Positions 17,777 to 26,060 of a stretch of 64,000 bases of DNA are shown here, one piece after another. The translations under genes were made by a program, and so were the position numbers. The notes beneath the pieces are model-generated. The model had not been told where the DNA came from. It was given only the letters and a program-made list of their open reading frames with translations, and made no database searches. The DNA comes from Nitrospira_D sp035465795 (GTDB lineage Bacteria > Nitrospirota > Nitrospiria > Nitrospirales > Nitrospiraceae): assembly GCF_049546785.1 (NCBI RefSeq), contig NZ_JBMWAN010000002.1, positions 682,001 to 746,000 on the forward strand. The letters are read 5' to 3'. Every line of letters starts with the position of its first letter. The stretch's first letter is position 1.

Positions 17777-18832
17777 ATGGCAGCCAAACAGCGTGGAAGG
17801 ACAAACACGACGAAGGCCAGGAAGCAACCGGCCGTGAAGCCCGATGCGATTATGCAGTTGGGGATGGGATTTTGGGGGTCGAAAACGCTCCTGAGCGCCA
17901 TCGAGTTGGGACTCTTTACGGAGCTGGCCAAGGGGGCGCTGGACGCCGACGCGATTCAGGATCGTCTGTCGCTCCATCCGCGCGGCGTCCGGGATTTTCT
18001 GGATACGCTGGTGTCCCTCGGCATGTTGCAGCGACGAGGCAGCCGCTATGCCAACACGCCGGAGACCAACCTGTTTCTCGATCGGAACAAACCCTCCTAT
18101 GCCGGGGGGATGTTGGAGATGTGCAATGCGCGGCTGTACAAGTTTTGGGGCTCGTTGACGGACGGACTGCGCACCGGGTTGCCGCAGAACGAGGCGAAAG
18201 AAGGAGGAAACTTTTTTGCCGCGCTCTATGCGGATCCCGTCAGGCTGGAGGGATTTCTCAAGGCCATGACGGGGTTGAGTTTCGGCGCGGCCCGGGCGAT
18301 TGCGAAACGATTCCCCTGGAAACAGTACAAGACGTTTGTGGATGTGGGTTGCGCCCAGGGCGGCGTGCCGGTGCAGGTCGCCCTGGCCCATCCGCATCTG
18401 ACCGGCGGCGGGATGGACCTGCCGGTGGTGCAGCCGATCTTTGAATCCTACGTGCGGGAGCAGGGGCTGGAGAAGCGTCTCCGGTTCCATCTTGGGGACT
18501 TCTTCACCGCTCCCCTGCCTCAGGCGGATGTGATCATCATGGGTCATATCCTCCACGACTGGGATCTTGAAGAAAAACGGATGTTGCTCAGGAAAGCCTA
18601 CGATGCCTTGCCGAAAGGCGGGGCGTTGATCGTGCACGAGTCGCTGATCGACGACGACCGGAAGACGAACACGCTGGGTCTCCTCATGAGTCTGAATATG
18701 CTCATCGAGACGCCGGGGGGGTTCGATTACACGGGGAAAGATTGCCGGGGCTGGATGAAAGAGGCGGGGTTCCGCAGGACCTATGTGGAGCCGCTTGCCG
18801 GACCCGATTCGATGGTGGTAGGGATCAAATAG
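17777..18832 (+). CDS. SAM-dependent O-methyltransferase (family 2, plant OMT-like)
   Basis: 351 residues: an N-terminal dimerisation winged helix (GFWGSKTLLSAIELGLFTELAKGALDADAIQDRL) and a Rossmann methyltransferase domain with motif I FVDVGCAQGGVPVQVA and the catalytic-base region IIMGHILHDWDLEEKRMLLRKAY. The HxxHDW order is as in hydroxyneurosporene/acetylserotonin OMTs. It methylates a small hydroxylated molecule, likely aromatic or polyketide-like; not assignable further. GGAAGGGGGG precedes ATG 17777. The basic N-terminal 20 residues are low complexity. Confidence 0.9.
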   Translation: MAAKQRGRTNTTKARKQPAVKPDAIMQLGMGFWGSKTLLSAIELGLFTELAKGALDADAIQDRLSLHPRGVRDFLDTLVSLGMLQRRGSRYANTPETNLFLDRNKPSYAGGMLEMCNARLYKFWGSLTDGLRTGLPQNEAKEGGNFFAALYADPVRLEGFLKAMTGLSFGAARAIAKRFPWKQYKTFVDVGCAQGGVPVQVALAHPHLTGGGMDLPVVQPIFESYVREQGLEKRLRFHLGDFFTAPLPQADVIIMGHILHDWDLEEKRMLLRKAYDALPKGGALIVHESLIDDDRKTNTLGLLMSLNMLIETPGGFDYTGKDCRGWMKEAGFRRTYVEPLAGPDSMVVGIK

Positions 18833-18835
18833 ATC

Positions 18836-19717
18836 ATGGCCGATCCGAAGAACCGGCTGGTGTCCAACGTGGCGGGCAACTTCTACGTGGATGCGACCTG
18901 CATCAACTGCGATACCTGCCGTCAGCTGGCCCCGTCCAGCTTCGAGGAATTCGGTGAGTTCTCAGCCGTGCGGCATCAGCCTGAAGGCGAGAGGCAAATC
19001 CATCAGGCCTATCAAGCGCTGCTGGCCTGTCCGGTCGGCTCGATCGGGACGGAGCAGGGCGACAAGGGCGCGCTGCACGCGGCGATGGCGAGCTTTCCTC
19101 TCCTGCTCGAAGACGGGGTGTTCTTCTGCGGCTTTAATGCGAAGAAGTCGTTCGGGGCCAACAGTTTCTTCGTCGAGCATCCGGCGGGCAACTGGCTGAT
19201 CGATTCGCCGCGCTACGTGAAGCATCTGGTTGAGGCCTTCGAACAGAGAGGCGGGATCGCCTGCATCTTCCTCACGCACGAAGACGACGTGGCCGACGCC
19301 GATAAATACGCCCGGCATTTCGGGGCTACGCGGATCATTCACAGCGGCGATGCGGAGGCCGTGCCGGATGCCGAGCGGATTCTCGAAGGGCTGGACGCAG
19401 TCCTGCTCGCGCCGGACTTTCTGGCGATTCCAGTCCCGGGTCATACGGCCGGCAGCATGGCCTTGCTGTACAAAAACCGGTTTCTGTTTACCGGCGATCA
19501 TCTCTGGTGGGATGCTGCGCAGCAGCGGCTCGGCGCCCCGCAACGGCTGGTCTGGAGGAAGCGCGTGCTGGTGGACTCCATCCAGAAACTGCTCAACTAC
19601 CCGTTTGAATGGGTCCTGGCCGGGCATGGCGACCGGATCAGGCTTACAAGCGACGAGATGAACAGGCAGTTGCAGGCGTTGGTCGAACGGCGTCAGATCA
19701 CCCCGGTCTTGTCCTGA
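18836..19717 (+). CDS. Ferredoxin domain fused to a metallo-beta-lactamase-fold hydrolase
   Basis: 293 residues. Residues 1-80 form a single-[4Fe-4S] ferredoxin (DATCINCDTC, later LACPVGSIG). The rest is an MBL fold with SPRYVKHLVEAFEQRGGIACIFLTHEDDVADADKYARHFG, then PVPGHTAGSMALLYKNRFLFTGDHLWW and a final AGHGDRI. The canonical HxHxDH metal motif is replaced by H-E-D-D-V-A-D, so metal ligation must differ. The ferredoxin suggests a redox role. It starts 3 bp after the methyltransferase. Physiological reaction unknown. Confidence 0.88.
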   Translation: MADPKNRLVSNVAGNFYVDATCINCDTCRQLAPSSFEEFGEFSAVRHQPEGERQIHQAYQALLACPVGSIGTEQGDKGALHAAMASFPLLLEDGVFFCGFNAKKSFGANSFFVEHPAGNWLIDSPRYVKHLVEAFEQRGGIACIFLTHEDDVADADKYARHFGATRIIHSGDAEAVPDAERILEGLDAVLLAPDFLAIPVPGHTAGSMALLYKNRFLFTGDHLWWDAAQQRLGAPQRLVWRKRVLVDSIQKLLNYPFEWVLAGHGDRIRLTSDEMNRQLQALVERRQITPVLS

Positions 19718-19720
19718 CAG

Positions 19721-19752
19721 GATGCTGAAAAGTCCGTCAGGGCGTGCTCGCG
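19721..19752 (+). repeat. Possible copy of a dispersed GCTGAAAA-type repeat
   Basis: GATGCTGAAAAGTCCGTCAG followed by GGCGTGCTCGCG resembles GCTGAAAAAGCCCGCCAG at 27500-27518 and GCTGAGAAAAAGTTCTCGCG at 25771-25790. The matches are short and imperfect. One copy also serves as a terminator stem, so common function rather than common descent is possible. Confidence 0.25.
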
Positions 19753-19861
19753 TTGCCGGCCGGAATTGTTGAGCCTCCTGTGGGGTGAGGGAACCTCAGT
19801 GTAGATGTGCGATGCAGCAGCATATTGGTCGAAATAAGACGGATTCCGTAGCCTGCTAACG

Positions 19862-21496
19862 ATGTTCACACCGCTTGCCCAGTGGATTGATCGCAATATC
19901 CTCTCGCTCGGACGTGACATGCGGTTGTCCTACCTGCCGCCGCTCATGGTCTACATGGCCTACGGCATTTCCGGGTTGACCGGTATCGTCGGCACCTTTT
20001 TCGTGAAAGACTACTTGGGGCTCTCGGCCTCCTTCCTGGCGGCGCTGGGATTCTGGGCCGGCATTCCCTGGGCGCTGAAGATGCCGATCGGACATACGGT
20101 CGATCTCCTGTGGCGGTGGAAAAGCTGGCTGGTGGGGTTGGGTGCCGGATTCTTAGCCCTCAGTCTCGGGATCATGGCGGCGCTGATCGGGAATCGCGAG
20201 GCGATGACGGCCATCCTCCCCGCGGAGGTCTGGTTCGTCATAAGCGCACTGCTGTCCCCCATCGGGTACGTCATTCAGGACGCGGTGGCGGATGCGATGA
20301 CGGTCGAGGCGGTTCCACGCGTCGATGAACGGGGCCGGCCGTTCGACGAGCCGACGCGCAAGCTCATGCATACGACGATGCAGACGCTGGGCCGTGTGGC
20401 GATTGTCGGCGGCGGAATTCTGGTGGCGATGATCAATGTCTATGTATTCACGGGTGTCGAAGGGCTGCCGCAAACAGAGATCGTGCGGCTCTATAAGCAG
20501 GTCTACCTGATGGCGCTGGTCATTCCTTTCGTGTCGGTCCTCGGTCTGGGGGTGGCCTGGTGGCTCAGAAGGCAGCACCGGCAACAGCTGTTGCAACAGG
20601 GATTCTCGCGCGAGCAGGCCGAGCAGATGGTGCAGGTGCGGGAAGAGTCGGGCGAACCGACGAAGCCGAATTGGTGGATTCTGGGCGGCAGCCTCGCCTT
20701 CGTGCTCTTCACGCTGACGGTCGGGTTCGGGGGCTTCGCCTATAGCGAGGAGATCGTCTTCGCGGGCTCGATGTCCATCGTCCTGTTCCTCATGGCCAGG
20801 CTGGTACGCGAACTGGAACCGGACAAGCGGTTCACGTTGGTGGGTACGGCGGTGGTGGTCTTTCTCTTCCGCGCGATTCCCGGCTCCGGGCCCGGCGCGA
20901 CCTGGTGGATGATCGACCAACTCAAGTTCGACCAGCAGTTTCTCTCGGTCCTCTCGCTGATCGGGAGCACGTTGACGCTGGTGGGCATGTTTGTGTTCCG
21001 CCGGTTCATGGCCGAGCGATCCATCGCGTACGTCGTGGGCTTTCTCACCATCATCGGGACCCTTCTCGCGCTGCCGATTGTGAGCATGTTCTATGGCTTG
21101 CACGAATGGACGGCGAGGATGACCGGGGGATTCGTCGATGCGCGGTTCATCGCGTTGATCGACACAGCGCTGGAGTCGCCGCTCGGTCAGATCTCCATGA
21201 TCCCCATGCTGGCCTGGATTGCGAACTCGGCGCCGGCCAACTTGAAAGCCACCTTCTTCGCGGTGATGGCCTCCTTCACGAACCTGGCCCTCTCCTTCAG
21301 TCAACTCGGCACCAAGTATCTGAACGAGATCTTTATTGTCACGCGGGAGGTGAAGGATGTGGCCACTGGTGTGATCCAAACGCCCGCAGACTACAGCCAG
21401 CTCGGGTCGCTGCTCATCGTCCAATTACTCCTGGGCCTCGCCCTCCCCTTCCTCGCGATCATGTTTGCCAAAGTGACGCGCTTCAAAAGTGCATGA
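19862..21496 (+). CDS. BT1/FBT-type major facilitator membrane transporter
   Basis: 544 residues and about 12 hydrophobic segments, from YLPPLMVYMAYGISGLTGIVGTFFVKDYLGL to LLIVQLLLGLALPFLAIMFAKV. The DYLGLSASFLAALGFWAGIPWALKMPIGHTVD start and the IGYVIQDAVADAMTVEAVPR segment are characteristic of the folate-biopterin transporter (BT1) branch of MFS. A central cytoplasmic loop (RRQHRQQLLQQGFSREQAEQM) is charged. The true substrate in bacteria is not established. It is preceded by 144 bp without a gene. Confidence 0.8.
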   Translation: MFTPLAQWIDRNILSLGRDMRLSYLPPLMVYMAYGISGLTGIVGTFFVKDYLGLSASFLAALGFWAGIPWALKMPIGHTVDLLWRWKSWLVGLGAGFLALSLGIMAALIGNREAMTAILPAEVWFVISALLSPIGYVIQDAVADAMTVEAVPRVDERGRPFDEPTRKLMHTTMQTLGRVAIVGGGILVAMINVYVFTGVEGLPQTEIVRLYKQVYLMALVIPFVSVLGLGVAWWLRRQHRQQLLQQGFSREQAEQMVQVREESGEPTKPNWWILGGSLAFVLFTLTVGFGGFAYSEEIVFAGSMSIVLFLMARLVRELEPDKRFTLVGTAVVVFLFRAIPGSGPGATWWMIDQLKFDQQFLSVLSLIGSTLTLVGMFVFRRFMAERSIAYVVGFLTIIGTLLALPIVSMFYGLHEWTARMTGGFVDARFIALIDTALESPLGQISMIPMLAWIANSAPANLKATFFAVMASFTNLALSFSQLGTKYLNEIFIVTREVKDVATGVIQTPADYSQLGSLLIVQLLLGLALPFLAIMFAKVTRFKSA

Positions 21497-21517
21497 CGAC
21501 GTAAACAGGATGGCTGT

Positions 21518-22465
21518 ATGAATGCCTTGCAGTTTCTCGTCGATCACGGCGCCTCCGTTCTCTTTTGGGTCGTGTTTGTCGAGCAAGTAGGCCTGCCGAT
21601 ACCCGCCATCCCTCTGCTGGTTGCGGCGGGCGCGCTGGTCGGAGCCGGCAAGATGAGCCTGGCAACGGCGCTGCTGATTCCTGTCGCTGCATCGCTGCCT
21701 CCCGATCTTGCCTGGTACTACTTGGGCCGTGTGAAGGGGGGAAAGGTGTTGGGGTTTCTTTGCCGCATGTCTCTCGAACCGGACTCATGTGTGAGGAGCA
21801 CCGAGAACCTGTTCCTGCAACATGGCTCGCGCGCCCTGCTTATGGCGAAGTTCGTCCCAGGATTCAGTACTGTTGCGCCACCGCTGGCCGGGATCGTCGG
21901 CATGGGTGCCGTCTCGTTTCTCGTCTACGATACGGCCGGAGCCCTCGTCTGGGCAGGCCTCAGTGCCGGAGTCGGAGCGCTCTTCAGCAATCAGTTGGAA
22001 CAGCTCGCTCAGCTCTTTGACCAGGCCGGCGGATTGCTTCTGGCCGTCGCCTCTGCCGGTCTTGCCGGATTTATCGGGTACAGGTTCTATCATCGACAGA
22101 AGTTCTTGCGAGACCTGCGGATGGCGAAGATCTCCGTGGAGGAACTCAAGCAGCGCATGGATGCCGGGCATCCCATCACGATTGTGGACGTTCGACATCC
22201 TTTCGCGTTGGAGCTGGATCCTGAGAGAATCCCCGGCGCGCTCCATTTCACGCTGGAGGAGATCGAGCATCGGCATCATGAGATTCCTCGCGACCGCGAG
22301 ATTGTTCTCTATTGTTCCTGTCCGAACGAGGTTTCGAGCGCCCGGACTGCGTTTCTCCTTAAGAAGAAAGGCGTCCATCGGGTCCGCCCGCTCGAAGGCG
22401 GCCTTGACGCCTGGCGAGAGCGGAAGTTTCCGCTTGAGCGCCGTTCAGGTGTGGCAGGCCTATGA
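21518..22465 (+). CDS. DedA/VTT membrane protein fused to C-terminal rhodanese domain (copy 2)
   Basis: 315 residues, colinear with the copy at 7528-8493. DedA start WVVFVEQVGLPIPAIPLLVAAGALVG; re-entrant motif AKFVPGFSTVAPPLAGIVG; rhodanese with IVLYCSCPNEVSSART and PLEGGLDAWRE. Both copies share the unusual EPDSCVR(R/S)TE(D/N) segment between DedA helices. A duplicated fusion inside 14 kb suggests a useful pair rather than a chance join. It follows the BT1 transporter by 21 bp. Confidence 0.9.
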   Translation: MNALQFLVDHGASVLFWVVFVEQVGLPIPAIPLLVAAGALVGAGKMSLATALLIPVAASLPPDLAWYYLGRVKGGKVLGFLCRMSLEPDSCVRSTENLFLQHGSRALLMAKFVPGFSTVAPPLAGIVGMGAVSFLVYDTAGALVWAGLSAGVGALFSNQLEQLAQLFDQAGGLLLAVASAGLAGFIGYRFYHRQKFLRDLRMAKISVEELKQRMDAGHPITIVDVRHPFALELDPERIPGALHFTLEEIEHRHHEIPRDREIVLYCSCPNEVSSARTAFLLKKKGVHRVRPLEGGLDAWRERKFPLERRSGVAGL

Positions 22466-22513
22466 CTGTACGGAGGCAGACGAGGGCCGGCAGGGCTGTT
22501 CTTGCCTGGCGTC

Positions 22514-23185
22514 TTACGCATGTACGCGAACAAAGCTGAGGAGTCGACCCTGAAAAAATGGCATTTCTTTCTCGGGCAACCGGAGACGCCACTCCGTGCG
22601 TGCATAGCCCTGGGAGGCCATGTGGGTGCTGAATTGGCCGCAACGGCTGCGGCCGGGGTCGGCCAGGAGAATTTGGCAGGACGGGTTGGCATGATCGGCG
22701 AGGAATCCCGCCAGTAATGAGGGATGATCCCGCTCATACAGGAGATCGCTGCCGATGATCAGGTCAAAGCGGCCGAGATCCAGATTCGGCTCGATCCACG
22801 CCGCTTTGAAAAAGTGGATCGGCGCGAGGCCGTTCAGGTCGGTATTGTGTCGCAGGAACTCTTCCGCCAGCGGATGGTGGTCGCTCGCAGTAATGTTCGC
22901 GCCGCGTTGTTGCAGTACGAGACTCGGAAGGCCGATGCCGCACCCGACTTCCAGGATGCTCTTGCCTTCGATCGGGAACCGGTACATCTCTTCTGCGAGC
23001 GCCAGCCCTGAAGGCCATACGACGCCGAAGATCGGCCAGGAGGCGGAGGAAATGCCGGCCCGTTCGGCGCAGCCGTCAGGGTCTGAGAATTGCCGGCGAT
23101 CGAGAAGCGTTCGAATCTGATAGGGGATCGCTCCCATCCGATAGCCGGTGGTTTCGACCTCATAGCCTGGTTGGTGAAGAGCCAT
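22514..23185 (-). CDS. Class I methyltransferase, METTL21/protein-lysine methyltransferase-like
   Basis: 223 residues. FGVVWPSGLALAEEMY followed by SILEVGCGIGLPSLVLQQRGANITASDHHPLAEEFLRHN is the Methyltransf_16 pattern (W-x-S/A-G then motif I). FDLIIGSDLLYERDHPSLL replaces the D-x-x-Y motif region. Relatives methylate protein lysines in eukaryotes; bacterial targets are mostly unknown. It is convergent with DedA-rhodanese copy 2, with 48 bp between the stops. Confidence 0.82.
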   Translation of the reverse strand: MALHQPGYEVETTGYRMGAIPYQIRTLLDRRQFSDPDGCAERAGISSASWPIFGVVWPSGLALAEEMYRFPIEGKSILEVGCGIGLPSLVLQQRGANITASDHHPLAEEFLRHNTDLNGLAPIHFFKAAWIEPNLDLGRFDLIIGSDLLYERDHPSLLAGFLADHANPSCQILLADPGRSRCGQFSTHMASQGYARTEWRLRLPEKEMPFFQGRLLSFVRVHA

Positions 23186-23406
23186 TCACGGTTCAGCATA
23201 GACTCTTCTGTATCGCAGAGCCATGCAATTCACGGTCTAACGTTGGGGCAGGAGTCATTGCACGCGGTCCTGGTATCCCCTTGATCCGTGCGGTATGATG
23301 AGCATCTATTTAAAAGGCGTGAAGAGTGGCAGAACGCCCGGATGAATCCTTTCGGTGGATTGCGCCTCTCACAGTCCATGCCTTACGTTTCATGAATTGA
23401 ATGAAA

Positions 23407-23756
23407 GGGGGCGACCGGTTTCGACGGGGATACTGAAGTCATCGGTGCATGTCGAGCTCCTGGGGACTCGTTAAACCTCTAGGAAAATGCAACTGCCAAT
23501 CAAGAACTGGCACTCGCAGCTTAATTAACTGCGACGTTCCTCCACCTGATGCCCGCGGGGGTGGTTGGAGCGCGATGCAGCGGGCTGGTCCAAGGCTGGT
23601 GCTCAGCGGCTGAGGACGAGAACTTTCTGGGCTAGCGGCCAGTCTAAGCCAGCCGATGGGCGTGGGTGGCCGCGAAATTAAAACGATCGGCTACACATGT
23701 AGATCCGGTGCGCTGACGATCTTCGGACAGGGGTTCAACTCCCCTCGCCTCCACCA
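23407..23756 (+). ncRNA. ssrA: Transfer-messenger RNA (tmRNA, 10Sa RNA)
   Basis: The 5-prime GGGGGCGACCGGTTTCGACG and 3-prime GGTTCAACTCCCCTCGCC-tcc-ACCA are the tRNA-like halves; GGGGGCG pairs with CGCCTCC (one G-U). CCA is encoded. The tag frame runs from GCA at 23489 to TAA at 23522-23524 and reads ATANQELALAA, ending in the expected protease tail LALAA. Pseudoknot-rich sequence lies between. Length is about 350 nt, normal for one-piece tmRNA. It rescues stalled ribosomes with SmpB. No integrase lies next to it. Confidence 0.97.
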
Positions 23757-24178
23757 AACCGCACTTCGTGCGACCCGGCGCCTCTTTTTCGAATTATCGT
23801 GATTGAAGGCGCCGGATAAAACCCTTCAGTGAGTCCCTCGCTCTGGCAACATTCGCTCGACCCGGAACCACTATGATGGCTCTGGGCGACGGGAGAAAAC
23901 CATCCAGTCGTTCGTGCGTTGATGCCGCACCTGGTGCGGCCCGCTGGCCTTCCGATGGAGACCAGCGGATAAGTGCCACCAGTGTTCTTCATACACCCCT
24001 CTTGTTTGCCTCGCATGTTCAGTACAGATACCTTGCGAAGGGTGTCCCCAGAACCACGATGCTTCCGTGCTTCTTCCGGTCTCAAGAATCTTCGCTGATG
24101 TTTTGTCTGCGCTGGATTTGTTCCCGCCTATTTGGGTACTCTGACTGAGCGGCGTTTCCCGGATCGGTAGGAGTGCCT
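23757..24178. other. Intergenic region after tmRNA with three inverted repeats
   Basis: No credible gene. It holds CGCAC-TTC-GTGCG at 23760-23772, CCGGCGCCT/AGGCGCCGG at 23775-23783 and 23807-23815 with an internal CTCTTTTTC run, and GCCGCAC-CTG-GTGCGGC at 23924-23940. The first two probably help end the tmRNA transcript. The rest carries no motif I can name. Confidence 0.5.
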
Positions 24179-25186
24179 ATGGTGTGGATCAGAGCGATAG
24201 GGGTCCTGGCATTAACGGGCTTGGTCTCGACCGGTTCAACCGGACCGGTGTCTGCACTGGCGAACGAGCCGGCGGCACAAAAGACCGATACGACTCCCGT
24301 GCCTCCTCCCGCAAAGACAGAGCCGGCTCCCGCTCAGGCCCCACAGCCTATAGTCCCGAAACCAAAAGCGGTCGAGGCGGAACCGAAGCCGGCCACGAAA
24401 CCACAGCATCCCGCGAACAATGTTGGCGGAGCGAAACCGGTTCCCGCACCGCCTCTTCCTGCCGACATCACCGGCAAGGATGGCGCACCGATGGTCTTGG
24501 TGCCAGCGGGTGAGTTTACGATGGGGAGCGACAAGGGTGATGAAGACGAAGCCCCGATCCATCGTGTCTATCTGGATGCGTTCTATCTGGATAAGTTCGA
24601 AGTGACGAATGGGCGCTTTGCGAAATTTGTCGAGGCCGTTCAGAGTGAGCCTCCCTGGGGGTTTGCGGATAAGGACACGCCCCTTGTCCAGGCGGATCGG
24701 CCGGTGCGTTGGGTGAGCTGGATGGATGCGACGGGCTACTGCTTGTGGGCGGGCAAACGGTTACCGACGGAAGCGGAATGGGAGAAGGCGGCTCGTGGTA
24801 CCGATGGAAGGACCTATCCCTGGGGCAATGACCCCCCCACTCCAGCCCATGCGGTGTTTGGGCTGAAGGAAGGCGGCGCTGAGACCGTCTCGCCGATCGG
24901 CAACCGCGATAAAGGAAAGAGCCCCTATGGCGTGCACGATCTGGCCGGGAATCTCTATGAATGGGTGATGGACTGGTACGACGAGGAGTTTTACACGAAC
25001 TTCGCGAAAAATCCGGCGATCAACCCTCGCGGTCCGAGTGAAGGGACGGCGAAGGCGCAGCGCGGCGGATCGTACATCAACAACCCCTACCGGCTGCGGT
25101 CTTCGTTTCGTACCAAGGGAGATCCCACGGAACAGGACCCGAATGTCGGCTTCCGCTGTGCGCAGGATGTTCCCAAGCTTCCTTAG
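24179..25186 (+). CDS. Exported SUMF1/FGE-fold protein with Pro-rich linker
   Basis: 335 residues. A signal peptide (VLALTGLVSTGSTGPVSALA) is followed by about 65 residues rich in Pro, Lys and Ala, then a SUMF1 domain: MVLVPAGEFTMGSDKGDEDE, YLDKFEVTNGRFAKF, GKRLPTEAEWEKAARG, GNLYEWVMDWYD, RGGSY and a final GFRCA. The two catalytic cysteines of true formylglycine-generating enzymes, expected just after the GGSW-like block, are absent. So it is likely a periplasmic binding or scaffold protein. ATG 24179 has GTAGGAG 5 nt upstream. It stands alone, unlike the three relatives at 43.8-47.2 kb. Confidence 0.9.
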   Translation: MVWIRAIGVLALTGLVSTGSTGPVSALANEPAAQKTDTTPVPPPAKTEPAPAQAPQPIVPKPKAVEAEPKPATKPQHPANNVGGAKPVPAPPLPADITGKDGAPMVLVPAGEFTMGSDKGDEDEAPIHRVYLDAFYLDKFEVTNGRFAKFVEAVQSEPPWGFADKDTPLVQADRPVRWVSWMDATGYCLWAGKRLPTEAEWEKAARGTDGRTYPWGNDPPTPAHAVFGLKEGGAETVSPIGNRDKGKSPYGVHDLAGNLYEWVMDWYDEEFYTNFAKNPAINPRGPSEGTAKAQRGGSYINNPYRLRSSFRTKGDPTEQDPNVGFRCAQDVPKLP

Positions 25187-25211
25187 CCTGTCCGTATACA
25201 GCTACCTCGGC

Positions 25212-25700
25212 TCAGGCTTGCTCTGCCGCTGCGACTCCCTTCTTAAAGGTCGCGTACACATAGACGGGAATGCCAAGGTCCTTCAGCGTCGATTGGATCA
25301 GGGGTTGCACCTCATCCCACGTCAATCCTCCCACTCCCGTTGCCAGCCTCGGCAGAGCCAGGCTTGTGACTTGTTGTGCCTGTACTTCTTTCTTCAGGGC
25401 CTGGAGGACGTGATTGATATTAGGGATGGTCGCTTTCCCCGGCTTGCTCTGATGGCCGTCCGGCGCTTCCTGGGTAAACAGATTAATGATGACGGGCGAC
25501 CCAGGTCCCTTCCAGCTCCACAAGGTTCCCGGTTTGGGATTGTAGGTTTGGCAATAGTGCCGGAAGTCTTTGTACATCCCGGGCCATTGTTCACGAAGCG
25601 ATAACGCCAGGCCTTGCTTGAAATCGTCGTGGGGCGCGACCCCATGGGCAATCGCGGCCGCTTTGGATAAGAGCAAATCCCCTGTCACTTCTGTGATCAT
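25212..25700 (-). CDS. Macrodomain (ADP-ribose-binding) protein
   Basis: 162 residues, a single macrodomain. TGDLLLSKAAAIAHGVAPHDDFKQGLA is the N-terminal ADP-ribose loop, and SLALPRLATGVGGLTWDEVQPLI is the second (G-V-G-G). Family members remove or bind ADP-ribose; the A-L-P-x-L-A-T-G-V-G-G-L form resembles TARG1/DarG-type deacylating macrodomains. No DarT-like toxin gene is adjacent. AAGGAGT is 6 nt before the ATG and lies inside a dyad. Confidence 0.88.
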   Translation of the reverse strand: MITEVTGDLLLSKAAAIAHGVAPHDDFKQGLALSLREQWPGMYKDFRHYCQTYNPKPGTLWSWKGPGSPVIINLFTQEAPDGHQSKPGKATIPNINHVLQALKKEVQAQQVTSLALPRLATGVGGLTWDEVQPLIQSTLKDLGIPVYVYATFKKGVAAAEQA

Positions 25701-25708
25701 TGCGTACT

Positions 25709-25745
25709 CCTTATTGAGGTGATGAGTGTTCGCATATCAATAAGG
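25709..25745. promoter_or_regulatory. Perfect 9-bp dyad over the macrodomain promoter and SD
   Basis: CCTTATTGA (25709-25717) and TCAATAAGG (25737-25745) are perfect inverted repeats 19 bp apart. On the minus strand the upstream arm covers the -10 hexamer and the downstream arm covers the AAGGAG Shine-Dalgarno. This looks like an operator for an unknown regulator. Confidence 0.5.
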
Positions 25746-25765
25746 CTTCTTCTCCGCGTGGTCAA
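25737..25765 (-). promoter_or_regulatory. Sigma-70 promoter of the macrodomain gene
   Basis: On the minus strand TTGACC (complement of 25760-25765), a 17-nt spacer and TATTGA (complement of 25737-25742). The start codon lies about 30 nt downstream of the expected +1. Confidence 0.5.
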
Positions 25766-26060
25766 TCGGGGCTGAGAAAAAGTTCTCGCGGACCACCTGT
25801 GTCCGCATTAAGTTGGTCCTTTGGCGAAGTGCCGCCGTTTGCTGTTACGGGCGGATATGTTTCCTGATGAGGGATGAGGCCCGGCCGTTCTCGTAATTCG
25901 TGGGGTGCGTGGCCTTGTGATTCAGGTGTGTGCTTCCCTAAGTCTTACACAGCAGCTCCCCCTCCGGTTCTCTCCTTCTGTTCCATCTTTGAAGTGTTCG
26001 GCGTAAGGTAGTCATGCTCAGGACTTCTATAAGAACGAAAGAGGAAGGGGTACCATCACC
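25746..26060. other. Intergenic region between macrodomain gene and PPK2
   Basis: Beyond the macrodomain promoter this stretch has no gene. GCTGAGAAAAAGTTCTCGCG at 25771-25790 resembles the repeat noted at 19.7 and 27.5 kb. GAGGAAGGGG at 26041-26050 sits before the PPK2 ATG, further away than an ideal SD. Confidence 0.4.

Noticed and set aside
17126..18832. A single 568-codon open frame spanning RidA and the O-methyltransferase
   Set aside because: The first 200 codons are the wrong frame of the RidA gene; the methyltransferase has its own SD and ATG at 17777.
20153..21424. 423-codon minus-strand frame opposite the BT1 transporter
   Set aside because: Arg/Glu/His-rich antisense sequence with no recognisable fold.
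23407..24178. tmRNA as an attachment site of an integrated element
   Set aside because: No integrase, no repeat of the tmRNA 3-prime end and no change of gene style after it.
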